The translations under genes were made by a program, and so were the position numbers. A stretch of DNA of 64,000 bases from Osmia lignaria lignaria. Taxonomy: Eukaryota > Arthropoda > Insecta > Hymenoptera > Megachilidae. The stretch is from NCBI RefSeq assembly GCF_051020975.1, contig NC_135034.1, positions 5,394,001 to 5,458,000 of the forward strand, read 5' to 3'. Shown here one piece after another: positions 26,161 to 35,560 of the stretch (its first letter is position 1; each line of letters starts with the position of its first letter). The notes below the pieces were generated by a model. The model worked only from the letters and a program-made list of their open reading frames with translations, was not told the origin of the DNA and ran no database searches.

Positions 26161-27876
26161 ATGTCTTCTGGAACGGAATTATTATCCACGGCAGAACCGC
26201 ATCTTACTCCAGGGTAAACGATTCATCACTTTTTCCGTGATACATATATCACTTCTAGAGAGACACACAAATGTTCTATGGAAAGATAACTTTCATACGT
26301 ACTATTATCTTACCCTTTTACGAATATCGTTGATAAAAAGGAGAGAGAGAAAAACAGATCGTTTATTTTAGATACGCCGGATATTGTCCTCAATATCGGT
26401 ACAGATGTGGCGAAACATATGGAAGTATCACGCACAAGTTGCTTCTTGATCCTACAGTAAATCATGCGGAAACGCTCATTTTATCAAACCGAGTCACCGA
26501 CGACTACGAAGTACATTAGTCAATATTTTTTCCTTCCGAGTATAATCTTATTTTCTAACAGGAATAAAACTTCAATTACCTATCAATCACCAGGTTCAAA
26601 GGCCACCAAAAAATGACATAGACATAGTAAATGCTCGATACAAAAGGACTGATCCTATATACGTTCATCCTATGTTACCTGGATATGAAGGTACATCAGA
26701 TAAATAAATAAAAATTCTAATTAGAATCTAAGTTATACATTATAGGTTTTACACCTAAACTGAATGCTAGACACGGACAAAGATATACGGTACTTGCTAC
26801 CGAGGGACTTGCTGAATTTGAACGACAACAATTAAAGAACAAAGCTGCTCTTAATGAAGTGAAAAGAAAAATAGACATACAAGGTGGATATGGTGAACCA
26901 CGAAATTTAGAGGATCGTTTAGTAAGAAATTCCAATATAAACTCCTTACATTAAGAGAAAAAAGAAATGGGATTAACGAATGTATATCGTGAACTCTTAA
27001 TGCAGCTTATCAAAAGTGAATTCAAATTGCCAATGCTGTCGGTTCGACCAGATTGCGTGGGCGTAATGAGAAATTTATTTCTGGACGAGCAACACGAAAA
27101 ACCCAGGGATCATGCCCCCTCTCCATACTTTATGGACAATGCAAATCCGAAGAAGTATTTTATCAGCAGTAAGCCTATCTTGTCGAGTCACTGTTACTTT
27201 GAATTTGTCTTCAAATAATCTCGTAACTAATGTCACAGTACGATTCATCTGTTTTACGAAATATTGCGTCTTCGAAAACTTTCATCGAAACGACTGAAAC
27301 GAATCTAATATGCATATTAAACTATATGCTAGATGATATATGAAAATATATTGATGGAAAAATTGAAATACAGATGGATCTTACAGACAGTGAACAACGA
27401 ATGAGATATTCGTTCATTCGAGAGAAAATTAAAAGTACGAAATTGCAAATATCTATTAACTTCCATTGATAGAAAATTTTTAAACTTATTTAAGGATATG
27501 CTGGTCATATACCCTATGGACATTCCCATTTTGGAGCTTCGAATATTCCTGCTACCAACAGCGCGCTTTGCGAGTTCACTTCAAATTATCGAAAACGACA
27601 AAGCACAGAATGGGCCCCGATAACAATTTCTCGACCTGATCCACCGCTCATGATTCAACCAACAACGCTCTACCATAAACACGTTGGTATGATTCCAAAT
27701 TACCTTGGACACGTTCCTGGAGAGACGTTCAGGTAGTAAATTATATTCAACTTACTCGACACGTTTTGAAAGAGTATCGTTTTATTTGAGAATTTGTTGT
27801 GTTCAGGTTCGGTAAAACCTTCGGAGCAGACACTAAGGACGCAAAACGATGGCTTCGTGGTGAATTTTCTCCGTAA
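26161..27876 (+). CDS. Ciliary microtubule inner protein 2 (CIMIP2/FAM166)-like protein
   Basis: Seven exons, 26161-26213, 26372-26510, 26594-26690, 26746-26921, 26958-27168, 27495-27732 and 27807-27876, give a 327-residue protein. The N-terminus has PGYAGYCPQYRYRCGETYGS, the Pro-Gly-Tyr-x-Gly motif of the FAM166/UPF0605 family. The related motif YAGHIPYGHSHFGAS returns in exon 6 and LGHVPGETFRFGKTFG near the end. Vertebrate members of this family sit inside the doublet microtubules of cilia and sperm flagella, so an axonemal role is inferred from the family. Exon 3 starts at the CAATCACCAG acceptor; an upstream AG would bring in an immediate stop. The start is the first ATG in frame. The gene converges with the aminotransferase downstream, with stop codons 198 bases apart. 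Confidence 0.85.
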
Positions 27877-27959
27877 AATGTGTATGTGTCGTTGTACAAT
27901 AATCCTATATGTTAAAAAGTATAATTGCATGATAAAAATTGTGATGTCCCTGTACAGAT

Positions 27960-27965
27960 AATAAA
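27960..27965 (+). promoter_or_regulatory. Polyadenylation signal AATAAA of the CIMIP2-like gene
   Basis: AATAAA lies 84 bases after the stop codon, before the convergent aminotransferase. Confidence 0.5.
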
Positions 27966-28074
27966 TAATACGAATGCAGATGGTTACCATGCTTAAAATC
28001 TAAATAATATTCCAAAAATATATGGCACTATATTTAAATATATTAATGAGCTGTAGTTTCTTTTGTATTAATCA

Positions 28075-29908
28075 CTATTGCTGAGATTTCCATTTCATTA
28101 AGATGTCAGCTGCCTGTTTTAGATTTTCATCTTTCTGCAAAAAAAGGACATTGAACGTTAGTTAAAAAAAAAGAGGCAGTATCAATATTACGCGTTTTAA
28201 ATCAACTTTTACCTTTATGAAACAATATCGTACGTTGTCCTCCCCCAAGTGTTTATGTTCACGACTGTAAAATGCGGACGGTGGTATTCCTTGAACTCCG
28301 ACATTTTTCGTCATCCACTTTGTAAACCGATAATCTTTATTCTCATCTGTTTCTTCTTCTAATTTAACCTTATCTTTCAGAGCCGTCCAATTGGCAACCA
28401 TAAAATATCCACCTTCTGGAATTGTTGGAGACATTCCTACATCGCTAAGGAACGACGCCATGTAATCCCGCTTTGGCTGCAATTCCTTAGCTAAGCTAAC
28501 AAAGTAGCAATCCGGTTGACCAAATCTTTCCAATTCTTGTTCAAATCCAATTGCTACTGCTTCCTAGAATTTGAAAATAATGTAAATAAGTAAATGTAAC
28601 TAACAATATAATTAACCGTATCAAAATCTATATTATAAATCTATATATTACTTGGACTGGTGTATTACAAGTATACACACAATTTTGATGAACAACTCGT
28701 AAATTATATAGTAAATGTGCTGGACCATAGGCCCATCCTAATTTCCATCCAGTAACACTGAATGTTTTACCAGCAGATCCTATGGTTATTGTGCGCTCAT
28801 ACATATCGGGTAGCGTAGCTAAGATATAATAATTATTTTAAAACAAAGATTTTGTAGAAGAAACTTTAACACCGTTGGAACTCCATTCTTACCGATTCTA
28901 ATATGTTTATATGGTTCGTAAACGAGCCATTCGTACACCTCATCTGATACCACCAGGGTATTCCATTTTTTAGCTAAATTAGCGATGAATTGTAATTCAT
29001 CTAGAGTAAATACTTTTCCTACAGGATTATGTGGGGTATTGATTATTATTCCTTTAGTTTTTTCATTAAAAAGGCTCTCCAACTCCTGTTTGTCAAAGAC
29101 CCAATCTGATGAACTAAGAGGTCCATTCGAACTTTTCTTAAAAATAGAAAAATAAATATGTTACATAAATGTTGCAGAAAAAAATTGCAAAGTTATGCTT
29201 AAAACTTACTGGTTTTAAAGCAATGAATCTTGGAACTCCACCTGCAGTTTGAACCATAGGTACATAACAATCAAAGAAAGGTTCAATAATTATCCATTCA
29301 TCACCAGGGTTTGTGTGACCTTGTAATGTAGCATATAATGCTTGATAAGCCCCAACAGTTACAAGAATTTCATTTTGTGGATCTAAAGTACGATTTAGAA
29401 GTTTAGAGTACAATTTTGCAATGACATTTACCAAACGCGGATGACCCTGAAATATTGCAACATATTGGAAATTTCCATAATGATAATCATACAGATAGAT
29501 AAAATAAGATGAATACTTACAAATCCTCTTGTATATTGATTTAAAAGAGGATTATCACTTATAGCTGTAGCAGCTAAAGCTTTTGTTACATTTTCAGGAG
29601 CATGAAAATCTGGGAAACCTTGTCCCAAGTTTAATGGCTTATGCTTTAAAGCAAGCTGAATATACTCAACCCTGAAATGAAACTGGTTCATGAAAAATAT
29701 GACTACCAATAATGGGTGGTATATAACCACCTGTCAATTTTTAATATCAGTTATAAGGTTTTATTTACCATACTGATTTTTCATTGCCTTTCAAGCGATC
29801 TGGCAGATCAAATTTAGACATCACAGCAGAATAACTTCGAGTATTTCTTAGCGCAGATACAGAAACTTTTGCTTTAAAAGTTCCAGAAATAGAAATTCTA
29901 GCTAGCAT
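28075..29908 (-). CDS. KYAT: Kynurenine aminotransferase (kynurenine-oxoglutarate / cysteine-S-conjugate lyase type)
   Basis: Seven exons (29908-29769, 29671-29521, 29446-29210, 29136-28893, 28818-28652, 28563-28213, 28134-28075) encode 449 residues. It is a fold-type I PLP-dependent transaminase that converts kynurenine to kynurenic acid using a 2-oxo acid. Visible family motifs are LNLGQGFPDF near the start, NTPHNPVGK, VVSDEVYEWLVY, and GSAGKTFSVTGWKLGW, whose first Lys (about residue 275) is the PLP-binding lysine. EDNVRYCF near the end carries the substrate-carboxylate Arg. The first 30 residues are rich in Ser/Arg/Lys and lack acids (MLARISISGTFKAKVSVSAL), so a mitochondrial targeting peptide is likely. 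A second in-frame Met at about residue 33 could give a cytosolic form. A splice acceptor (TTTGTAG) directly precedes the ATG, so a 5' UTR exon must lie upstream. Confidence 0.95.
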
Positions 29909-30846
29909 CTACAAATAATTATGGAATAAATGATAAAGGTACCTATATATATATATATACTTTATCAATAATTCTCAACATATTTCATTCATTATTTAAG
30001 TAGCCATAATATCAAAATTAATATTAAAGAATATCAAAAGAAACTTATGAAACAAATGTTATAATAAATTAGTAACACATTATTTCACGTACGTCCTTTA
30101 TTTAACAGTAGAACATGATTAAAAAGACTGTCAGGCACAAATAACAAATTATTACTACCATTACAAATAATTGTAGAACAGTAGGAGGGACTTATAGAAA
30201 CGTGCATCCAATGATCCAACTATATAATGTGTGGATTTTTTCAAAAATTATAAGGTAAAATATTATTAATTTCAAAGGCAACACATAAATCGCAATTGTC
30301 AATTTATTATAACTGTAATAGATTCTTACCAGAAGAAATACACTAATATAAAATAGCTTACTTTACCGACTTTACTGCGTAGAACAAATCAGTAAGTACA
30401 TTGCTTTAACAATTAATCCGGCCAAGTGTGACCGCTTCTTTGTCAAAACAGCTGTACTTATGCAACAAGTTGTTTATGTATTGAAAAAGGAAAAAAACAA
30501 GAAATAAATTCCTGGTTACATATAGTACTTTTATAATAAGTTATTGGTACTTTAGTCGCTAATAAAGAGGATTATTACTCATCGTTGCAATATTTTTTAA
30601 TATTATAATAGAAACTTGACTGTTATAAAAGTATTACCTGAAAAAACTTGTTTAATTTATGTCACAGAATAAACTTACCAAAAAGAAACATAAATTGTAC
30701 ATAATAGATTTCATTGTATGATCTTAAATTTCAGATATTTAATTTAGAAGTTACTTATTGAAAGTTGTATCTCATACAAGGAGACAGCTGAAAGTATTTT
30801 GTTAATGATTTCTTTTCAAAGGAGTTCAAGGTAATTCAAAAGTAAG
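29909..30846. other. Upstream region of the aminotransferase
   Basis: AT-rich DNA that should hold the 5' UTR exon and promoter of the minus-strand aminotransferase. No coding exon was recognised, and the transcription start could not be placed. Confidence 0.5.
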
Positions 30847-31104
30847 GTGAAAGGACATTTGAAATTGATAAAAGCAGCATCTTCTGGTCACTTCTTCAAG
30901 CTACAAGCAGAGGCGCGAAATTGGACTCTATACATAGAAGGTATCATACAGTTATCAGATATAAAAGTTGTTAATCAAATACCTAAATTATACAATTCAA
31001 AGGCAACAGTAGCACCGGTGACTACAGATACAAGAAGACTGGATATGACTTTGTTCGCGAGGGAACATGATTTTGGGGTCCCAGACGTCCCCAGGCACAG
31101 TTAG
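30847..31104 (+). CDS. Unidentified C-terminal coding segment, copy 1 (possible retrocopy)
   Basis: An 85-codon open segment runs to a TAG stop. It has no ATG; it begins after possible acceptors (CAAAAG, TAAG) just downstream of an in-frame stop at 30832. I do not recognise the protein. Its tail (VTTDTRRLDMTLFAREHDF) is clearly similar to the exon at 49705-49821 (VTTDPKKLDMTMFSRNLQF), which argues that at least this part is or was coding. In the other copy a splice acceptor falls just before this block, whereas here the frame continues upstream without an intron. That would fit an intron-less retrocopy truncated at its 5' end, or a gene that lost an intron. Whether it is expressed cannot be told. 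Confidence 0.4.
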   Translation: MKGHLKLIKAASSGHFFKLQAEARNWTLYIEGIIQLSDIKVVNQIPKLYNSKATVAPVTTDTRRLDMTLFAREHDFGVPDVPRHS

Positions 31105-31254
31105 GTCTGCAATGACGATCGTGCTGGTTCACCAGTCCCTCTTTTGCCGCACATTGTTCGGTTTTGCTGTGTTCCATTTTCTGCGTTCATTTAACTTGCT
31201 GTATTGACTTTCATAGCTTGTATAAACTCATTAAAACGACGAACGTGTTGATTT

Positions 31255-31300
31255 TATTATTATTTTATTTATTATTTTATTTATTATTTTATCTCTATTT
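31255..31300. repeat. TTTATTA-type microsatellite
   Basis: TTATT/TTTATTA units repeat here immediately left of the foldback-like structure. Confidence 0.7.
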
Positions 31301-31309
31301 GTGGCCTCG

Positions 31310-32445
31310 CGGGGGCTAACCCTATATCACTGCATCCCTTAGATGTCTGCGTCCCTGCATCTCTTCCATCTTTGTTTCACTTACATGCCTGAATTCTTTA
31401 TATTCCTGCGTCGTTTACATCTCCGTAACAGAGCATCCCTTCTTTACAGGCCAAGACCCATCCCTTTCAATTATTAATTATTTTATCCTCCTTTATGGGC
31501 CAAGACTCACGCTCCCTAACTATTTCTTATCCTACTCCTCTCTATGGACCAAGGCCTCCCTTGGCAAATATTTGTTTATTCATTCTTTTTATGAGCCTAT
31601 CCTTATAGCACTGCATCCCTCACATCACTGTCTTCCTTACACCTCCGTATCTTTTACATCCCTTAATTCTTTACATCCCTCCATCCTTTACATCTCTGCA
31701 TCCCTTACATCCCTTATGTCCCTGCAACCCTTATAGCACTGCATCCCTCACATCACTACCTTCCTTACATCTCCGTATCTTTTACATCCCTCCATCCTTT
31801 ACATCACTGCATCCCTTACATCCCTTATGTCCCTGCAACCCTTATAATAAATATATTACAAAAACTGGTTCGAGTAAAGGTAAGTAATTTTTGAATTTTT
31901 AATTTTTGAATTTTCAATTTTTCGCCCTCTAGCGGCAAAAATGTGAACTAAAATTTCGACCTCGAGTCAGCGCCATCTGGTTTTAGAAAAAGGAACTAAA
32001 TCATGCTGAAGTTTTGGCCCTCTAGCGGCAAAAATGCGAACTAAAATTTCGACCTCGAGTCGGCGCCATCTGGGGGCAGAAAAGGGAACTAAATTTTGCA
32101 AAAATTTAAATTTAAAATTATTTTTCAGGAGACTTTACTTACCTTTACTTACCTTTACTCGAACCAGGGGCCATAAGTGTATTATTTATAATATATTTAT
32201 TATAAGGATTGAAAGGATACAAGTGGTGCGGGGAGAATTCAGGAGTGTAAGGGATACAGAGATATAAAGGGTACGGAGATGTAAGGGATACAGAGATATA
32301 AAGGGTACGGAGATGTAAGGGATGCAAAAATGTAAGGGATGCAATGATACAAAGGATGCAGAAGTGTAAGGGATGCAGGGATGTAAAGAAAACAGGGATG
32401 TAAGTAATGCAGGGGCGTAAAGGATGCAGTGATGTGAAAGTATCA
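31310..32445. mobile_element. Foldback-like palindrome of short tandem repeats
   Basis: The left arm (about 31310-31846) is built of degenerate TTACATCCC / CTGCATCCC units, including a larger duplication of about 129 bp (from about 31602 and 31731). The right arm (about 32210-32445) is built of the reverse complement, GGGATGTAA / GGGATGCA units. The arms join through two perfect inverted pairs: CCTTATAATAAATATATTA (31840-31858) with its complement at 32189-32207, and TGGTTCGAGTAAAGGTAAGT (31866-31885) with its complement at 32147-32166. Long terminal inverted repeats made of short tandem repeats are the defining architecture of Foldback/Galileo-type DNA transposons. No transposase frame is present. 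The outer limits and any target duplication could not be fixed. Confidence 0.55.
31924..32109. repeat. Two tandem 93-bp units in the spacer of the palindrome
   Basis: Unit 1 (31924-32016) and unit 2 (32017-32109) both begin GCCCTCTAGCGGCAAAAATG and both contain ACTAAAATTTCGACCTCGAG followed by a CGCCATCTGG core and GGAACTAAAT. The units are mostly identical. They separate the two arms of the inverted structure. Confidence 0.85.
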
Positions 32446-32456
32446 CTGTCGACAGA

Positions 32457-32780
32457 TTTTTTTTTTTTTTTTTTAACGTGGGGAAATCTTGCATAAGACC
32501 CCCCACCGTCCCATAGGAGAGCGCGGCGGGGAGTGTCAGATTCCTACTGACTAAAACCCCACGGCGAGGGCTCTGGGACCTTATGTGCATTAATCCGGAG
32601 CCCTCCACGCCTGGCACATTGGTGCCCGTCTGTGGTGCCTGGCATGTGGCCGACACCGGGGGTCGCACCCGGTACCGACTTGTTGGGCCGCATGCAAAAG
32701 CGTCTGGAGCCCCTACTCCTGACGCCAGCAGCCCTAACGGCCTCACTGTGTTTGGCGGTGAAGCCGTGATATTTAGTCAC
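32457..32780 (-). mobile_element. 3' end of a non-LTR retrotransposon (LINE) with poly-A tail
   Basis: On the minus strand a G/C-rich block containing GGGGTTTTAGTCAGTAGGAA and TCTGACACTCCCC ends in CCACGTTAA followed by about 17 A (the T run near 32457-32474). A GC-rich 3' end of this form with a terminal poly-A resembles R1/jockey-like LINE tails known from insects; that clade assignment is from memory and tentative. It is 5'-truncated, with no reverse transcriptase. The 186-codon minus-strand frame crossing it also runs through the satellite arm and is not a gene. Confidence 0.5.
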
Positions 32781-33094
32781 TGGTACTTCTTTTACATTGA
32801 CTGGACTGATCATGAGAATGGTTAATTATTACGTCATAGTGTAACGACATTATCAATGAACATATCATTTTTATGAAAAGAATTGTTAAATTATACGACA
32901 GTTAATAAAATTTTTCACAGTAATGCACGTATCTTTTTTTCTTTTACTTATTTCTTATTCTTGCATCATTTGCAATGAAGTGTTTTGACTTCACCTGCAG
33001 TGCATGGTGCATGTATATAGTGTTTGAGCGAAAAAGCTGAAAAAGACGCATTTGTTGTTTTTCTTGATTTAGGGCATTACAACTTTACGAAAAC

Positions 33095-34803
33095 ATGAAT
33101 CGTCATCCAAATGTAGATTATAAAAATCGTAGTGAGCCCCAAGTTGAATTAGAAAGTCAATTTATTTTACGTTTACCACCGGTAAGTTAATTTTCTTGCC
33201 AAATAATTTTTTTTAATCTAAATCATAAAACCTCAGTAATGCATGATTAAATGCATATATTAACAATGATTAATGTGTTTTAGGAACCATCACGAGTTTT
33301 ACGAGAAATTTTACGCTCTGGATTACCCATAAAAGATAGACTGAGTATTAAATTAGAAAATGATATGCGTTATGGTGAGGTTAGATTTGATCATTGGTTA
33401 CTTCATGCTAAGGTAAAATTTATAGTAAATTTTTGTGTAAGAATATTGTTAGAATATTGTTAACTTAAATACAAATATTTTATTATTTAGGTTGTGGACT
33501 TACCAACAATTGTGGAATCTTTAAAAACTATTGACAATAAAAGTTTTTACAAAACAGCTGATATATGCCAGGTACGACAATTTGTAATCAAGCAACCTGG
33601 AAATATACATTTGTATATATTTATGTGTATAATATATTTTCTTATTCATTGTTTTAGTTGTTAATTTGTAAGGAAGAAGATGATCATACCACAACGGATG
33701 AGGAAAGTCCAGTAAGGCAGAAAAAGAAAGACCCAAATAAAGTGGACAAGAAGTTTCTATGGCCACATGGGATAACGCCTCCTACAAAAAATGTCAGGCG
33801 CAGAAGATTTAGAAAGACTTTGAAAAAGAAATATGTAGAAGCTCCAGAAATTGAAAAAGAAGTTAAACGTTTATTAAGGGTAGATAATGATGCTGTTAAT
33901 GTAAAATGGGAAGTGATTTGTGAGGATGAAGATCAATCTAAACCTAGCAAAGTATCATCATCTGGCACAGTGAAAACTAAACGCGAAAGTATTAATGGTA
34001 ATACTTCCCAGAGTCTTGATGTTGGTAAGTAATATAAATTAAGGTATAAGAAGTAATTGCATTGAAGTAATTAATAAAATGTTGTTTCAAATTTCTAGCT
34101 GAGCATGACATATTTGGTGAACCAGTAAGTGACAGTGAAGAAGATGATGAGGAAGCAAATATAAATGTAATGGAATTGGATGAAAATAGTAGACTCTCAG
34201 CTGACAGTAGAGTGTCAGATTCTAATTCCATGCAAGCTACATATTCAGAAAGATCTGCTAATAATGCAGCAACAAGCAACACTCTTGTTACGGAATTTAG
34301 TAAGGAAATGTTTCAAAATGACAACAATATAGAAACAGAAGGAGAAAAAACAGAGGATGCATCACCATCAAAAGTACCCAAACTTGAACAGTTTCATTCA
34401 GAGTATATAATTCCGGATAGTTTTACAGAAATGCCTCCTGCTCCCACATCAAAAGGTATGGTGAACGATCGTATTCGTTTGTTTCATACCCATTTAGTAT
34501 GTATATAAACGAAAATTTCTTTTTTTATAATATAACAGACTCGTTACAAACGCGCCTTGCAACTTTACATACTGAATTAGCCGAACTGCGACAAAGAAGA
34601 CAGCAACAAGAACTTGAGATTGCTAACATCGAAAATGTTAAGTTAAGACAAAGATTCCAAGAAATATTGGACAATTTATTAACGCAGGAAATGCAAAAAG
34701 TTCAAGAAGTATGTAGTTTATTTTTATAATTAGAACGGCAATTGTATTCTTGTATCTTAACATAATTATTCTATTTCAGATTCAAGACTTGGAACTGGGA
34801 TAA
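33095..34803 (+). CDS. Taf7: TFIID subunit 7 (TAF7/TAFII55)
   Basis: Seven exons (33095-33181, 33284-33412, 33491-33571, 33658-34024, 34099-34455, 34539-34708, 34780-34803) encode 404 residues. The N-terminal TAFII55 domain is clear: VELESQFILRLP, IKLENDMRYGEVRFDHWLL, KVVDLPTIVESLKTIDNKSF, then DKKFLWPHGITPPTKNVRRR, which are diagnostic of TAF7. In TFIID this domain binds TAF1 and restrains its activity. The middle is acidic (EDEDQSKPSK, SEEDDEEA-type). The C-terminal part (LQTRLATLHTELAELRQRRQ...) is a predicted coiled coil, as in other TAF7 proteins. A splice acceptor (TTGATTTAG) lies 22 bases upstream of the ATG, so a 5' UTR intron is likely. Asteroid follows on the same strand. Confidence 0.95.
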
Positions 34804-35003
34804 TTTTTGTGTTATACCATTAAATAATTAAATAGTGTGATCAATGTATAAATATATTTGTTCATGAAATGTTTATTCTTTAAATCAGAAGTATCTGAGT
34901 TGTATATTTTGCTTAAATTTTTGTATTGTAATGAATTTAAGTTGTGATTTAATTCCGTGTTTTTTTATGTAATATCTTTGATATGTATATATACTGATGG
35001 TTA

Positions 35004-35009
35004 AATAAA
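35004..35009 (+). promoter_or_regulatory. Polyadenylation signal AATAAA of TAF7
   Basis: AATAAA about 200 bases after the TAF7 stop and before the MITE at 35067. Confidence 0.5.
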
Positions 35010-35066
35010 TTGTAAATTCTTTTCCTTGTATATCATTTATGCACCCTAATGAAAATGTAGCTTGTA

Positions 35067-35370
35067 TTGTATTTTAAAAAGACCTCGTAAAATTGAATTT
35101 TTTAATTCGATCGTAGCGCCATCTGTACGAAAACGGCTCAAACTACTCAACAACTTACCGACCGGCCGGGAATACTGGCGCCATCTATCGGGAAAGTTCG
35201 GAAACTACTCGTCGAATAGTTTCCTCGGTTGCCCGACAGGCGGCGCCCGTGTTCCCATCTGGAAAAATCTTAATCGGTAAGTTGTTACGTTGTTTCAGCC
35301 GTTTTCGTATAGATGGCGCCAGGATCAAATTTAATAAATTTTAATTTTAGGCGGTCTTTTTAAAATACAA
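35067..35370. mobile_element. Long-inverted-repeat MITE, copy 1 (304 bp)
   Basis: The left arm (from TTGTATTTTAAAAAG at 35067, through AGCGCCATCTGTACGAAAAC and CAACTTACCGA near 35160) is inverted at the right (CGGTAAGTTGTTACG from about 35276 to CTTTTTAAAATACAA at 35370). The arms are roughly 95 bp each, imperfect. A second copy lies at 49990-50443. There is no transposase. The superfamily is not identifiable from the ends alone. Confidence 0.75.
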
Positions 35371-35401
35371 GTTTTAAATTGTGCTCTCTTAATGCAGACC
35401 T

Positions 35402-35486
35402 AATTGGACCTGGGGGTGTCTGAGACCCCGAAAATCTCTTCGAGAAAAAGTCATGTCCAGTTTTCCTCTATCTGTAGTCACTGTAG
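35402..35486 (+). repeat. Direct repeat upstream of asteroid, copy 1
   Basis: It shares GGGGTGTCTG-GACCC, ATCTCT-CGAGAA, AAAGTCAT-TCCAGT and GTAGTCACTG-type blocks with 38143-38226, in the same orientation. This copy ends about 75 bases before the asteroid ATG, so it may overlap its promoter or 5' UTR. Confidence 0.65.
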
Positions 35487-35560
35487 GTTGATTCAGTTGT
35501 TTGTGGTTGTTTGGAAACCATTCTAATGCATTGTAAGCTGTTGTAAACTAAAAATCCAGG

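Noticed and set aside
31310..31846. Regularly repeated block that could be mistaken for a CRISPR array
   Set aside because: Units are contiguous, degenerate and about 9-18 bp long with no unique spacers, in an animal genome.
32186..32813. Minus-strand frames of 186 and 89 codons
   Set aside because: They run through the satellite arm and the LINE tail; the peptide is a repeat translation, not a gene.
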